A stretch of 64,000 nucleotides of DNA from Pseudomonas sp. JM0905a (GTDB lineage: Bacteria; Pseudomonadota; Gammaproteobacteria; Pseudomonadales; Pseudomonadaceae), in the NCBI RefSeq assembly GCF_014700075.1, contig NZ_JACXBU010000001.1, forward strand, positions 1-64,000, written 5' to 3'. Position 1 is the first letter of the stretch; each line of letters opens with the position of its first letter. Below are positions 20,935 to 29,855 of this stretch, in pieces. A program made the position numbers and the translations under genes. The notes beneath the pieces are model-generated. The model was given only the letters and a program-made list of their open reading frames with translations, was not told the DNA's origin and ran no database searches.

Positions 20935-23349
20935 TCAGAACTGATAACTCAGCGTTGCCGTCACATTGCGCTTCTCGCCGAAGTAGCAGAAGTCGAGGCT
21001 GTAGCAGGACGCCACGTAGTCCTCGTCCAGCAGGTTGTTGGCGTTCAGGCTGAGATCCAGCCCCTTCATGCCCAGCTTGCCGAGGTCATAGCCGATGAGG
21101 GCGTCGACCAGGGTGTAGGAGGGCACGTGCAGGGTGTTCTCCTTGTCCGCCCAGGTCTTGCCCACGTAGCGCACGCCGAGGCCGGTGCGCAGGCCATCCA
21201 GGGCGCCCGCATTGAAGTTGTAGTCACCCCAGATGGATGCCATGTGCTTGGGGGCCTGGTTCGGGGTGTTGCCCTGATTGCCGTCCAGCGACTTGGCGTA
21301 GGTGATGTCGGTGTAGGTGTAGCTGGCCAGGACCTTGACGTTCTCGGTGACCTGGGTGTGGGCTTCCAGCTCGAAGCCCTGGGAGCGCACCTTGCCCACG
21401 GAGGTGAAGAAGTTGTCCTGGGGCAGCTTGGAGGCGACGTTCTCCTGGGTAATGTGGAACACCGAGGCGGTGTACATGCTGTTGCTGTCTTGTGGCTGGA
21501 ACTTCAGGCCGGCCTCCCACTGCTTGCCCTCGGTCGGCTCCAGGGCCTTGCCGGAGGCGTCGGAGTAGGCGTTCGGGTTGAACGACTCGGAGTAGCTGAT
21601 GTACGGCGCGATGCCATTCTCGAAGAGGTAGAGCACGCCGGCACGGCCGGTGAACTTGCTCCACTGCTCGTCGCTCTTGGTATGGGCGGTGCGGTTTTCA
21701 TCGGAGACGTCCACCCAGTCCTGACGGATGCCCAGCGAGACGCGCCACTGGTTCACGTCGATCAGGTCCTGCACGTACAGGCCGGTCTGCTCCAGGCGGC
21801 GGGTGTGGTTGTCCTCGGAGAGGAAGCTAAGGCTCTCGTTGCCGTACACCGGGTCGAAGGCATTGAGCGGAGTGGAGACGCCGCTGGTCCAGTCCACATG
21901 GGTGCGGCGGCGCTGGTAGTCGAGGCCGGTGAGCAGGGTGTGGCGGGCGCTGCCCCAGTCGAATTCGGCCTGCACCATGTTGTCGATGATGTAGGCCTCC
22001 AGCTCCTCGCTGGCGCCGGAGAAGTAGCGGTTCAGCTCGTCGCTGTCGGGCGCGGTCCACTGGTAGCCGTAGACCTGCGAGAGCTCGACGTCGGAGCTCA
22101 GGTAGCGGAAATTCTGGCGGGCGGTCCACACGTCGTTGAAGCGGTGCTCAAGCTGATAGCCGAACATGCGCTGCATGCGGTCGAAGTCGTCCAGGCCTGG
22201 CTCGCCGTCGAAGAACTCGCGGCTGATGCGCTGGCCGTTGTGCTGGAACAGGCTGCCGTCGGCCGGCACGCCGCTGTGGTAGCCGCCATTCGGGTCGTGC
22301 TGCAGGTAGCCCTGCAGGGTCAGGGTGGTGTCTTCGCGCAAATCAATGGCCAGCGTCGGGGCGATGGCGTAGCGCTCGTCCTTGGTGTGGTCGAACTGGG
22401 TGTCGCCACCCTTGCCCAGGCCCACCAGGCGATAGGCGATGCGCTTCTCTTCATCCAGCGGGCCGCTGAAGTCGAAACCCACGCCCTTCTGGTTCATGTT
22501 GCCGACCATGGCCTGCACCTGGTGGTAATCATCAAACAGCGGCTTCTTGCTGGTCAGCGCCACCAGGCCGCCCGGCAGGCTGCGGCCATAGAGCACGGAG
22601 GACGGGCCCTTGAGCACGTCGATGCGTTCGAGGAAGTACGGGTCCACCTGCATCGAGCTGAAAGTGCCGCTGTCGCCCATGGTCTTCAGGCCGTCGAGGT
22701 AGACGTTGTCGACGCTGTTGTCGGCGAAGCCGCGCATCACGATGTAGTCGTAGCGGTTTGAAGCTCCCACCTGGCCGGTGAAGATACCGGGGGTGTAGCG
22801 CATGGATTGCTGGACCGTCTTGGAACCCTGGTCGTCGATCTGCTCGCGGGTGATGACCGAGACCGATTGCGAGGTCTCCATCAGCGATTTGCTGGTCTTG
22901 GTGGCGATCTGGCTGTGGGTGGCCAGGTAGCCGTCCTCGCTGCCCAGTGCGTTACCCAGGGCGAATACCTGGGTGCTGGGCACTTCCAGCGCGCTGCCGG
23001 CCGGTACTTCACGCAGCACGAAGCTGCCGCCGCCGAGGTTCTCCGCCTGCAGGGAGGTTCCGTCGAGCAGGCGCGCGAGGCCGGCTTCCGCCGAGAAGGT
23101 GCCGTTCAGGCCATTGCTGTTCAGGCCACGGGTCTGCGCCGGGGTGGCGGAGAGGTTGATGCCGGCCTCGCGGGCGAAGCGGTTCAGTGCCTCATCCAGG
23201 GCACCGGCGGGGATGGCGTAGCGGCGGCTGGCGACGGCGGCGGTCTCGTCGCTGATGGCTGTGCTGGGCAGCAGCGGAGTGGCGAGTGCGGTGCACAGCA
23301 GGGCGCCACGAACGGCGAGGGCGAGGTGGGAAGCGCGGGGTGCAGTCAT
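20935..23349 (-). CDS. TonB-dependent ferric siderophore receptor with signalling domain
   Basis: This outer-membrane receptor imports a ferric siderophore using TonB energy and signals to the FecR/FecI pair upstream. The 804-residue product has a signal peptide (residues 1-33), an STN signalling domain at about 44-114 (YAIPAGALDEALNRFAREAGI), a plug (SQSVSVITREQIDDQGSKTV) and a beta barrel ending in aromatic YQF. The near-terminal SCYSLDFCYFGEKRN loop with two cysteines is typical of the FhuA/FiuA group, so a hydroxamate such as ferrichrome is a reasonable guess. The start is the ATG at 23349; a TTG eight codons earlier is less likely. Confidence 0.9.
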   Translation of the reverse strand: MTAPRASHLALAVRGALLCTALATPLLPSTAISDETAAVASRRYAIPAGALDEALNRFAREAGINLSATPAQTRGLNSNGLNGTFSAEAGLARLLDGTSLQAENLGGGSFVLREVPAGSALEVPSTQVFALGNALGSEDGYLATHSQIATKTSKSLMETSQSVSVITREQIDDQGSKTVQQSMRYTPGIFTGQVGASNRYDYIVMRGFADNSVDNVYLDGLKTMGDSGTFSSMQVDPYFLERIDVLKGPSSVLYGRSLPGGLVALTSKKPLFDDYHQVQAMVGNMNQKGVGFDFSGPLDEEKRIAYRLVGLGKGGDTQFDHTKDERYAIAPTLAIDLREDTTLTLQGYLQHDPNGGYHSGVPADGSLFQHNGQRISREFFDGEPGLDDFDRMQRMFGYQLEHRFNDVWTARQNFRYLSSDVELSQVYGYQWTAPDSDELNRYFSGASEELEAYIIDNMVQAEFDWGSARHTLLTGLDYQRRRTHVDWTSGVSTPLNAFDPVYGNESLSFLSEDNHTRRLEQTGLYVQDLIDVNQWRVSLGIRQDWVDVSDENRTAHTKSDEQWSKFTGRAGVLYLFENGIAPYISYSESFNPNAYSDASGKALEPTEGKQWEAGLKFQPQDSNSMYTASVFHITQENVASKLPQDNFFTSVGKVRSQGFELEAHTQVTENVKVLASYTYTDITYAKSLDGNQGNTPNQAPKHMASIWGDYNFNAGALDGLRTGLGVRYVGKTWADKENTLHVPSYTLVDALIGYDLGKLGMKGLDLSLNANNLLDEDYVASCYSLDFCYFGEKRNVTATLSYQF

Positions 23350-23461
23350 GAAAACATCCGTGGGGATCGGCAAAGATTAATGGGATTCATTCCCCTTGCC
23401 GGGGCAGGCGGCAAAACCCGCCAAAAAAAATTGAATTCGCCCCCACAGGTAGAGCAAGGCT

Positions 23462-24427
23462 TCAAACCCGCGCCTCCACCTTCACCCACCACCGCGTGCG
23501 GTAGTGCAGTTGCACGGGCAGGGTGCGGGGCAACAGGGCCAACAGTTTGTCGGTGTCGTCCAGGCGGAACACACCGGACAGGCGCAGGTCGCGGATGCTG
23601 TCGGCGCAGGCCAGGCGGCCGTGGCGATAGCGCGAGACCTCGGCAAGGAAGTCCACCAGGCGGATGTCGCGGGTGACGATCAGGCCGTCGACCCAGGCAC
23701 CGGCCTCCATGCCCAACTCCGCTACCGGGTGGATGCCATCCCGGCTCAGGTCGAAGCTCTGTCCTGCTTCGACGACCTGCTGCGGCAGGCCACTGGCCGG
23801 ATTCAGCACCACGCTGCCCTGCAGCACGCTGAGCCGCGAGGCGGCTTTCCCATGGCGCAGCACGAAGCGCGCGGCCTGGGATTCCACCAGGCCGTGGACG
23901 GTGCGCACGCGCATCGGCGAGGGCTGGATGGCACTGCTGACGAGGATTTCTCCGCGCCGCAGTTCGATCAGCCGCTGCTTCGAATCGAAGCGGATATCCA
24001 CCGCCGTGTCGGTGTTCAATTGCAGTTGGCTGCCGTCGGCCAGTGCCAGGCCGCGGCGCTGGCCAATGGCAGTGGCGAAGTCGGCGGTGAGGCGCTCCCA
24101 GGGGGTGATGTCGCGGGTCAGCCAGAGCGCGGCGCCACCCACGGCGGCGCCGGACAGCAGCTTCAGGGCCTGGCGCCGGCGCAGGCTGGTGCGGGCGTTG
24201 TCCAGCACCAGGCCTGCGCCGGGCAAGGCCTTCAGGCCCATGCCCAGCTCGCGGTCGAGTTGCTGCACCCGTTGCCAGGCCAGTTCGTGGTCGGCGTCCT
24301 GGCCGCGCCAGTGCTCGCACGCCTTCTGTAGCTCGGCATCGCCGTTGCCGCGCAGGCGCAGCATCCACTGGATGGCCTGGCGCACCACTTGCTCATCGGG
24401 TGCGGTGGTTTGGCTCTGGGCGCTCAT
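23462..24427 (-). CDS. FecR-type antisigma regulator
   Basis: FecR proteins span the inner membrane and control an ECF sigma factor in response to the loaded receptor. The 321-residue product has an N-terminal cytoplasmic domain (AIQWMLRLRGNGDAELQKAC), one membrane helix near residue 90 (SGAAVGGAALWL), the periplasmic FecR domain (RGLALADGSQLQLNTDTAVDI) and a C-terminal STN-like part (LSGVFRLDDTDKLLALL). It starts at 24427, overlapping the sigma-factor stop by 4 bases (ATGA), and lies upstream of the receptor on the same strand. It resembles FiuR/FoxR, but the partner ligand cannot be read. Confidence 0.9.
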   Translation of the reverse strand: MSAQSQTTAPDEQVVRQAIQWMLRLRGNGDAELQKACEHWRGQDADHELAWQRVQQLDRELGMGLKALPGAGLVLDNARTSLRRRQALKLLSGAAVGGAALWLTRDITPWERLTADFATAIGQRRGLALADGSQLQLNTDTAVDIRFDSKQRLIELRRGEILVSSAIQPSPMRVRTVHGLVESQAARFVLRHGKAASRLSVLQGSVVLNPASGLPQQVVEAGQSFDLSRDGIHPVAELGMEAGAWVDGLIVTRDIRLVDFLAEVSRYRHGRLACADSIRDLRLSGVFRLDDTDKLLALLPRTLPVQLHYRTRWWVKVEARV

Positions 24428-24921
24428 TCTTCGAATCGCAGCAGGTAGCAGTGATAGAGGGCGTCGGCCACATAGCGCTCGACCGAGCGCAGGGAAATAC
24501 CCATGCGCGCGGCGACCTCCTTGTGGGTCAGCCCTTCGCACTGGGCGAGGAGGAAGGCCGTTCGCGCCTTGGGCGTTAAGCGGTCGAGCAACTGCGCGAT
24601 GCGCTCCAGCAGTTCGAGGATCAGCTCGCGTTCCTCGGGGGAGGGCGCCTCGGCCTCGGGCAGCTGCGCGAGGGTTTCCAGATAGGCGCGCTCCAGCTCC
24701 TCGCGGCGCCAGTGGTCGATCACCAGCCCCCGCGCCACGGTACGCAGGAAGGCGCGCGGCGTACGCAGCTCGAGGCTCTCGCCCTTGCCCAGCAGGCGCA
24801 GGAAGGTGTCCTGTGCCAGGTCCGCCGCATCGGCGGCATTGCCCAGCTTGCTGCGCAGCCAGTTCTTCAGCCAGCCGTGGTGCTCGCTGTACAGCGCCTG
24901 GAGGGTGATGTGAGACGACAT
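24424..24921 (-). CDS. FecI-type ECF sigma factor
   Basis: This extracytoplasmic-function sigma factor of 165 residues likely directs RNA polymerase to the receptor gene. Region 2 (HGWLKNWLRSKLGNAADAADL, DTFLRLL) and region 4 (LTHKEVAARMGISLRSVERY) are clear. The start at 24921 gives MSSHITLQALY, the usual ECF length; the frame opens further upstream across the Fur-like box. It is coupled to the fecR-type gene by ATGA. The iron-starvation group (FecI/FiuI/FoxI) is the best assignment. Confidence 0.92.
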   Translation of the reverse strand: MSSHITLQALYSEHHGWLKNWLRSKLGNAADAADLAQDTFLRLLGKGESLELRTPRAFLRTVARGLVIDHWRREELERAYLETLAQLPEAEAPSPEERELILELLERIAQLLDRLTPKARTAFLLAQCEGLTHKEVAARMGISLRSVERYVADALYHCYLLRFEE

Positions 24922-24950
24922 GAAGGCCACCGCGAGATGCGATAACAAAT

Positions 24951-24969
24951 GAAAATTAGTCGCATTTTC
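24951..24969. promoter_or_regulatory. Fur-box candidate upstream of the ECF sigma gene
   Basis: GAAAATTAGTCGCATTTTC is a 19-base site with perfect 6-base arms. It matches 13 of 19 positions of the Fur consensus GATAATGATAATCATTATC when read on the minus strand. It is about 30 bases upstream of the sigma-factor start, where iron-starvation sigma genes normally have their Fur box. Confidence 0.6.
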
Positions 24970-25042
24970 ATGGCGTGCCCTGGCTTTTGCAACAACGGTC
25001 GTGTGTGGACGCCTACGCAGTCGTCGGAATCTGCTGGCAGGT

Positions 25043-25119
25043 CGTAGGGTGGATGTATCCACCAACGGAGCCCGGCGGAACCTCGAATGGTGGGCCGGTG
25101 AAGCGTGCTCCACCCTACG
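25043..25119. repeat. Intergenic inverted repeat, GTAGGGTGGA family, copy 1
   Basis: CGTAGGGTGGA (25043-25053) is inversely repeated as TCCACCCTACG (25109-25119), with inner GGATGTATCC. The same core occurs at 37143-37226 and, more diverged, at 46881-46965 and 63409-63470. It fills the gap between the sigma-factor promoter and the end of cobJ. Function is unknown. Confidence 0.75.
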
Positions 25120-25131
25120 CAAGCACCGTCG

Positions 25132-26781
25132 CTATCGATACCAGCGCGGCGTGTAGACCCAATCCTCGCCATTGCCCTTCGGCAGGCGGCGGGTCAGCGA
25201 TGAGCCGATGATCACCAGGGTGCGCATGTCCACCTGTTCCGGCGTCAGTTCGCCGAGCGTGGTGAGGGTCAGTTTCTCCGCCGGACGGCCGATATCGCGA
25301 CCCAGCACGACCACCGTTTCCGGCTTGCGATGACGGGCGACGATTTCCAGGGCGCGTCCCAACTGCCAGGGCCGTGCCTTGGAAATGGGGTTGTAGAAGG
25401 CCATGGCGAAGTCGGCGGCGGCGGCGTGGTCGAGGCGATTCTCGATCACGTCCCAGGTCTTGAGGTTGTCCGACAGCGAGATCAGGCAGAAGTCATGACC
25501 CAGCGGCGCGCCGGCCTTGGCCGCCGTGGCGAGGGCGGCGGAAACCCCGGGGAATACCTGCAGTTCGACCTGCAGCCATTCCGGATCGCGGGACTCGTCC
25601 AGTGCCTCCAGCACGGCAGCGGCCATGGCGAACACACCCGGATCGCCGGACGACACCACCACCACGCGGCGACCGCTGGCGGCCAGTTCGAAAGCATGGC
25701 GGGCACGCTGCAGCTCTTCGCGGTTATCGGTGCAGTGCGCCACCTGGTCGGCGCGCAGTGGGCCAGCCATGCGGATGTAGGTTTCGTAGCCGAGCAGGTC
25801 CTCGGCTTCGTCCAGGGCCTGGCGCGTGGCGGGCACCATGAACTCGGCGGCGCCGGGGCCGAGACCGATCACGGTGAGGCGTCCGCGCGGCTGGCCGATC
25901 AGGGCCGGGTCCAGCGGTTCATTGGCCACGTGGAGACGGATGCCGTCGACTTGCTGGTGCAGGGGCGGTAGCGCGGACTCGTCGGTGATGAAGCGCAGCG
26001 GCACGCCCAGCTCGGCGGCGGTGGCGGCCAGTCCGGAATCGACCATTCGCGAGCGATCCGCCAGCAGGCAGGCCAGGGACAGTGGCGCCAGTCCGGCGTC
26101 GGCCAGCGCTTGATGCACAGCTTGTGCGCTGGTCTCCCCATCCACCCGCGCAACGGTCACGCGTGGATGGATCAGCAGCTCATCCCTCGCCGCCGCACGC
26201 GCCTGGGCGGTGACGTGGATGACCCGTTGCGCCTCATCCGCCAGGGGCAGGCGTGCCTCGTCCAGCCAGGGCGCTTCGCCCTGTACCCGCACCGTTTCGC
26301 CACCCAGCAGGTCAGAGACGAAGCGCTTGCCCTGCTCGATATCGGCCAGGGCAAAGCCCGCCGGCGGCTCCAGCAGGCAGGTGCCGAATCGCAGTTCGCC
26401 GCTGGTGGTGATGGCCGGCGCCACCTCCAGTGCGGCAGCGATCTCCCGCGCCATGCGGTTCACCCCACCCAGGCCGCCAAGCAGCGGCACCACGGCGCTG
26501 CCGTCTTCGGCGATTGCCAGTACCGGTGGCTCGGCGCCCTTGCTCGCCAGCAGCGGCGCGAGGGTGCGGATGACGATGCCGGCAGCACACAGGGCGATGA
26601 TCGGCGTGTCGGTGCGGTAGAGCTCGCGCAGGGTTTCGCCGAACTCGGTATAGGTGCCGTCGACGCCCTCGACACGCCCGGTGAGACCAAGGATGCGCGC
26701 CTGTGGATAAAGCGCCTGGATGCGTCTCGCGATGGGCAGGCCGCCATTGCCGAGCAGGACGATGGCCGGTGGGTTATGCAT
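25132..26781 (-). CDS. cobJ: Precorrin-3B C17-methyltransferase with CbiG-like N-terminal domains
   Basis: CobJ makes precorrin-4 by ring contraction and C17 methylation. The 549-residue product is a fusion. Residues 1-130 resemble the CbiG N-domain (ALCAAGIVIRTLAPLLASKG, PLLGGLGGVNRMA). Residues 200-270 resemble the CbiG C-domain/CobE (VARVDGETSAQAVHQALADAGL, PLRFITDESALPPL). Residues 301-549 are the SAM methylase (RLTVIGLGPGAAEF, SSGDPGVFAMAAAVLE). It is the last gene of the minus-strand run cobG-cobH-cobI-cobJ, 30 bases after cobI. Such fusions are known in Pseudomonas; the role of the CbiG part in an oxygen-dependent route is unclear. Confidence 0.92.
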   Translation of the reverse strand: MHNPPAIVLLGNGGLPIARRIQALYPQARILGLTGRVEGVDGTYTEFGETLRELYRTDTPIIALCAAGIVIRTLAPLLASKGAEPPVLAIAEDGSAVVPLLGGLGGVNRMAREIAAALEVAPAITTSGELRFGTCLLEPPAGFALADIEQGKRFVSDLLGGETVRVQGEAPWLDEARLPLADEAQRVIHVTAQARAAARDELLIHPRVTVARVDGETSAQAVHQALADAGLAPLSLACLLADRSRMVDSGLAATAAELGVPLRFITDESALPPLHQQVDGIRLHVANEPLDPALIGQPRGRLTVIGLGPGAAEFMVPATRQALDEAEDLLGYETYIRMAGPLRADQVAHCTDNREELQRARHAFELAASGRRVVVVSSGDPGVFAMAAAVLEALDESRDPEWLQVELQVFPGVSAALATAAKAGAPLGHDFCLISLSDNLKTWDVIENRLDHAAAADFAMAFYNPISKARPWQLGRALEIVARHRKPETVVVLGRDIGRPAEKLTLTTLGELTPEQVDMRTLVIIGSSLTRRLPKGNGEDWVYTPRWYR

Positions 26782-26811
26782 TGCAGAGTTCCACGGGTAG
26801 GGTGCGCGGCA

Positions 26812-27558
26812 TCATCCCCTCCACTTCTGGCCGGGGATGACGATCATCGAGAAGTAGGGCGAGGCCATCGGGTCCACTTCATCCAGCGGCACGATGCGCT
26901 GGTTGGCCATGGTGGCTCGCTCCACGTAATGGGCGCGGCTGGCGATACCGAGGTCCTGCAGGACGCGGCGCACCTTGTCGAAGTTGCGGCCGAGCTTCAT
27001 CACCACGGCGGCTTCGGCGTCGGCCAGGCGCGCCTTCAGCTCGCCTTCCGGCAACACGCCTGAAAGTACCGACAGGCTCTGGTTGCGGTACACCAGCGGC
27101 ACGCCGAGCACCGCCGCGCTGCCCAACATGGAGCAGACGCCAGGCACCACTTCCACCTCGTAGCGGTCGGCCAGGCGGTCGTGCAGGTACATGTAGGAAC
27201 CGTAGAAGAAGGGGTCACCCTCGCAGATCACCGCCACGTCGCGGCCGGCTTCCAGATGCTGGGCCACCTGCTCGGCGGCGGTGTCGTAGAAGTCACTGAT
27301 GACGGTCTCGTAGGTCAGCGGCGGTTCCAGCTTCTCGGTGGTCACCGGGTACACCAGCGGCATGCGCTGCTGGGCGTCGGTGAGGTGCTGCTCGATGATG
27401 CCGAAGGCATTGCCGCCCTGGCCCTGGCTGGCTTTTGCCTTGGCCACGAAGTAGCCCACCACCTGCGCCGATTGCAGCAGGCGCAGGGCCTTCAAGGTAA
27501 TCAGTTCCGGGTCACCGGGGCCCACGCCCAGGCCGATCAGCCGTCCTTTGCCAGTCAT
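26812..27558 (-). CDS. cobI: Precorrin-2 C20-methyltransferase
   Basis: CobI methylates C20 of precorrin-2 using SAM to give precorrin-3A. The 248-residue product has the tetrapyrrole methylase fold: [20 protein letters not shown] at the N terminus, [14 protein letters not shown] and [14 protein letters not shown]. The start is the ATG at 27558, which overlaps the cobH stop by one base (TGATG); a GTG one codon earlier is possible. It is translationally coupled with cobH. Confidence 0.95.
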   Translation of the reverse strand: MTGKGRLIGLGVGPGDPELITLKALRLLQSAQVVGYFVAKAKASQGQGGNAFGIIEQHLTDAQQRMPLVYPVTTEKLEPPLTYETVISDFYDTAAEQVAQHLEAGRDVAVICEGDPFFYGSYMYLHDRLADRYEVEVVPGVCSMLGSAAVLGVPLVYRNQSLSVLSGVLPEGELKARLADAEAAVVMKLGRNFDKVRRVLQDLGIASRAHYVERATMANQRIVPLDEVDPMASPYFSMIVIPGQKWRG

Positions 27559-28184
27559 CACTCCACCTCCGTGGCCAGGGCGTTGACCGCCGCTGCCGCC
27601 ATGGCGCTGCCGCCGCGACGCCCACGCACGATCACATAGGGCACGCCACGGCTGTCGGCGGCGAGCATGTCCTTGGATTCCGCCGCACCGACGAAGCCCA
27701 CCGGGAAACCGAGGATAAGCGCCGGCTTCGGTGCGCCGGCGTCGAGCATTTCCAGCAGGTAGAAGAGCGCGGTGGGGGCATTGCCGATCACCACCACGCT
27801 GCCTTCCAGGTGCTCACGCCAATGCTCCAGGGCCACGGCGGATCGGGTATTGCCCAGCTCGCGGGCCAGTTCCGGCACACCCGGATCGTTGAGGGTGCAG
27901 ATGACCTGGTTGTTGGCCGGCAGGCGTGCGCGGGTGATGCCTTCGGCCACCATGCGCGCATCGCAGAGGATAGGCGCGCCGGCGGCGATGGCGGCGCGGC
28001 CGGCGGCACCGGCACCGGGGGAGAAGCGCAGGTCTTCCACCACATCGACCATGCCGCAGGCGTGGATCACCCGCACCGCGAGTTTTTCCAGGTCGGCGGG
28101 AATGCCGGCGAGGTTGGCTTCGCTGCGGATGATGGAGAAGGAGTTGCGATAGATCTCCTGACCATCGCGGATGTACTCGATCAT
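27558..28184 (-). CDS. cobH: Precorrin-8X methylmutase
   Basis: CobH moves a methyl group from C11 to C12 to make hydrogenobyrinic acid. The 208-residue product has the catalytic histidine at position 41 in [10 protein letters not shown] and the conserved [11 protein letters not shown] and [13 protein letters not shown] segments. Its start overlaps the cobG stop (ATGA) and its stop overlaps the cobI start, so three genes are coupled. Confidence 0.96.
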   Translation of the reverse strand: MIEYIRDGQEIYRNSFSIIRSEANLAGIPADLEKLAVRVIHACGMVDVVEDLRFSPGAGAAGRAAIAAGAPILCDARMVAEGITRARLPANNQVICTLNDPGVPELARELGNTRSAVALEHWREHLEGSVVVIGNAPTALFYLLEMLDAGAPKPALILGFPVGFVGAAESKDMLAADSRGVPYVIVRGRRGGSAMAAAAVNALATEVE

Positions 28185-29497
28185 GGGGTGGAACTCCAGG
28201 TGTCAGGAGAGGCGGCCAGGCGTTCGCCGGCCTCGATGATGCTGATATCGCGCGACAGCAAGCGGCCGAAGCCTTCGCCACCGCGCTGGAAGAGGTCGTA
28301 GCGGCCGGGGGCGACGGCCAGCAGGGTAAAGGGCGCCACATGGGCGGCGGCGCAGGAGCGCGGGCAGCCGCTGAGGTGGACCACCGCTCCGGGCGGCAGC
28401 AGCGGCGCCAGGGTCATCGCATCGGCCTTGGTGTCGGCCAGGCCCTTGGCGCAGCCGGCGGAGCCGGTGCAGGCAATCAGGCGGGCCAGGGGCTCACGGG
28501 CATCGGTGGCGAAGCCCAGGTCCTGCATGGCTCGCCGGACCGCCTCGGCATCTTTGGCGTTGGGCAGCACGATCGATTGCCAGGGCGTCAGGCGCAGGCT
28601 GCCGTCGCCCTGCTGGTCGGCGAGATCGGCGAGCGCCTTGAGTTGCCCGGCATCCAGTCGGCCGAGGGTTGGCGCGCCACCGACATGGCGGCCCTCGCGA
28701 ATACCCAGATGGGCGAAGGGCTGCGGGGCAGGGCGCTGCCAGTCGCCGGCCGGCAGCAGGGGAAATTCCAGCCGTTGTTGCAGGCGCAGCAGCAGGTCGC
28801 CCGGCGGGTGTCCGGCGAGCAGGTGGCGCATGCGCGTCTGCTCGGGCGTCGCCAGTTCGAGGAACAGCTCCAGCACGGCTTCCACCAGTGCGGGAACCTG
28901 GGCGCGCGGTACGGCGGCCAGGGCGGGAAGGTCGTCGCCAGACCGTGGCGGGCAGCCGGCGAGGCCGAAGGCGAATTGCGCGTGGTTGCCCTCACCCATG
29001 GCCGAGAGCCAGAGGTCGTGGGGATGCTCCAGCATCGCCATGGCCTCGCCGCCATCCAGCAGCAGGGCGAACTTGGGCGACAGGGCGTGGAAGTGCGACT
29101 TGTCCTGCAACAGGCTGAGGATCTGCTCGGCCAGTGGCGAGACATCCACCAGCGCACTGGAATCAAGGCCGGCCAGCGGGCTGACCATCAGGTTGCGAAC
29201 GTCGTCGGCGCCCGCAGAGCCAGCGCCCAGATCCGCGGCCAGCAGGTCCGCGATCAGCGCCTGTTCCGCGCCCGGTTTCACGCCGCGAATCTGCAAGTTG
29301 GAACGGTTGGTAGCCTCGATCACGCCGCCCGCATGGGCCGTCGCGGCGGCGGCCACGGCGCGGGCCTGGCTGGAACGCAGGCGGCCGCAGGGCAGCTTGA
29401 TCCGGCAGATGCCTCCGTCCTTCGCCTGGACGATGCGCAGCAGCCCCGGGCAAGCCGAGGGGCGAACGGATAGCGATGTGGGCTGGGCGTGCTTCAC
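28181..29497 (-). CDS. cobG: Precorrin-3B synthase
   Basis: CobG is the oxygen-dependent monooxygenase that makes precorrin-3B, and it marks the aerobic route. The 438-residue product resembles sulfite/nitrite reductases. The cysteines for the 4Fe-4S/siroheme-like centre are in CTGSAGCAKG and HLSGCPRSCA, and the half-domain repeats start GICRIKLPCGRLR. The start is a GTG at 29497, directly preceded by an in-frame TGA, so no longer version is possible. A cobalamin riboswitch lies upstream on the same strand. Confidence 0.94.
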   Translation of the reverse strand: MKHAQPTSLSVRPSACPGLLRIVQAKDGGICRIKLPCGRLRSSQARAVAAAATAHAGGVIEATNRSNLQIRGVKPGAEQALIADLLAADLGAGSAGADDVRNLMVSPLAGLDSSALVDVSPLAEQILSLLQDKSHFHALSPKFALLLDGGEAMAMLEHPHDLWLSAMGEGNHAQFAFGLAGCPPRSGDDLPALAAVPRAQVPALVEAVLELFLELATPEQTRMRHLLAGHPPGDLLLRLQQRLEFPLLPAGDWQRPAPQPFAHLGIREGRHVGGAPTLGRLDAGQLKALADLADQQGDGSLRLTPWQSIVLPNAKDAEAVRRAMQDLGFATDAREPLARLIACTGSAGCAKGLADTKADAMTLAPLLPPGAVVHLSGCPRSCAAAHVAPFTLLAVAPGRYDLFQRGGEGFGRLLSRDISIIEAGERLAASPDTWSSTP

Positions 29498-29594
29498 TCA
29501 GGTCACCATGGTTGGCGTCGCGGCGACCCGGGTCCCTAGGCTAGGGACAACGTTGCACCGATACACCCCGCTCGATGCGTACACACGCGACTGG

Positions 29595-29750
29595 TTCCAC
29601 CGGCAGGTCTCCTGGCTGGCAGGTCGTCGTCCCGTGCGGCCTTCCCGATAACTCAGTGGCCAGATTGCATGGACTCGCTGCTTACAGTTGCGGGGGCAGC
29701 CACGGCTCGACCGTGTTCCCTCTTAGGCTGGGGCTCGTCAGGTGAGCGCC
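29595..29750 (-). promoter_or_regulatory. Cobalamin riboswitch upstream of cobG
   Basis: Read on the minus strand, the region contains GAGGGAACACGG, GGCTGCCCCCGCAACTGTAAG and the B12 box AGCCAGGAGACCTGCCGG (29618-29600 or so). These are the hallmark elements of the adenosylcobalamin class in the right order. It should shut down cobG-cobH-cobI-cobJ when B12 is abundant. Between it and cobG lies a perfect palindrome GTCCCTAG-G-CTAGGGAC (29532-29548) with no T run, so control may be at translation. The rest of the 358-base gap holds a TATTAT -10 candidate for cobL at 29770-29775. Confidence 0.9.
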
Positions 29751-29855
29751 AGCGACCGATGAAGGGCGCTATTATGCCCGCTTTGCCCGGACCGAGGAAA
29801 AGGCTGCCTGTCGGAAGCCGAATGACCTTGGCGTTTTCAGAATCGAGGAGAGCAA

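Noticed and set aside
20905-22761. 618-codon open frame on plus, opposite the TonB receptor
   Set aside because: Antisense artefact of biased codon use; the receptor on minus has signal peptide, plug and barrel motifs.
29751-29855. A second cobalamin riboswitch in front of cobL on plus
   Set aside because: No B12 box or GCCACTG-like core is present on the plus strand there; only the minus-strand riboswitch of cobG is supported.
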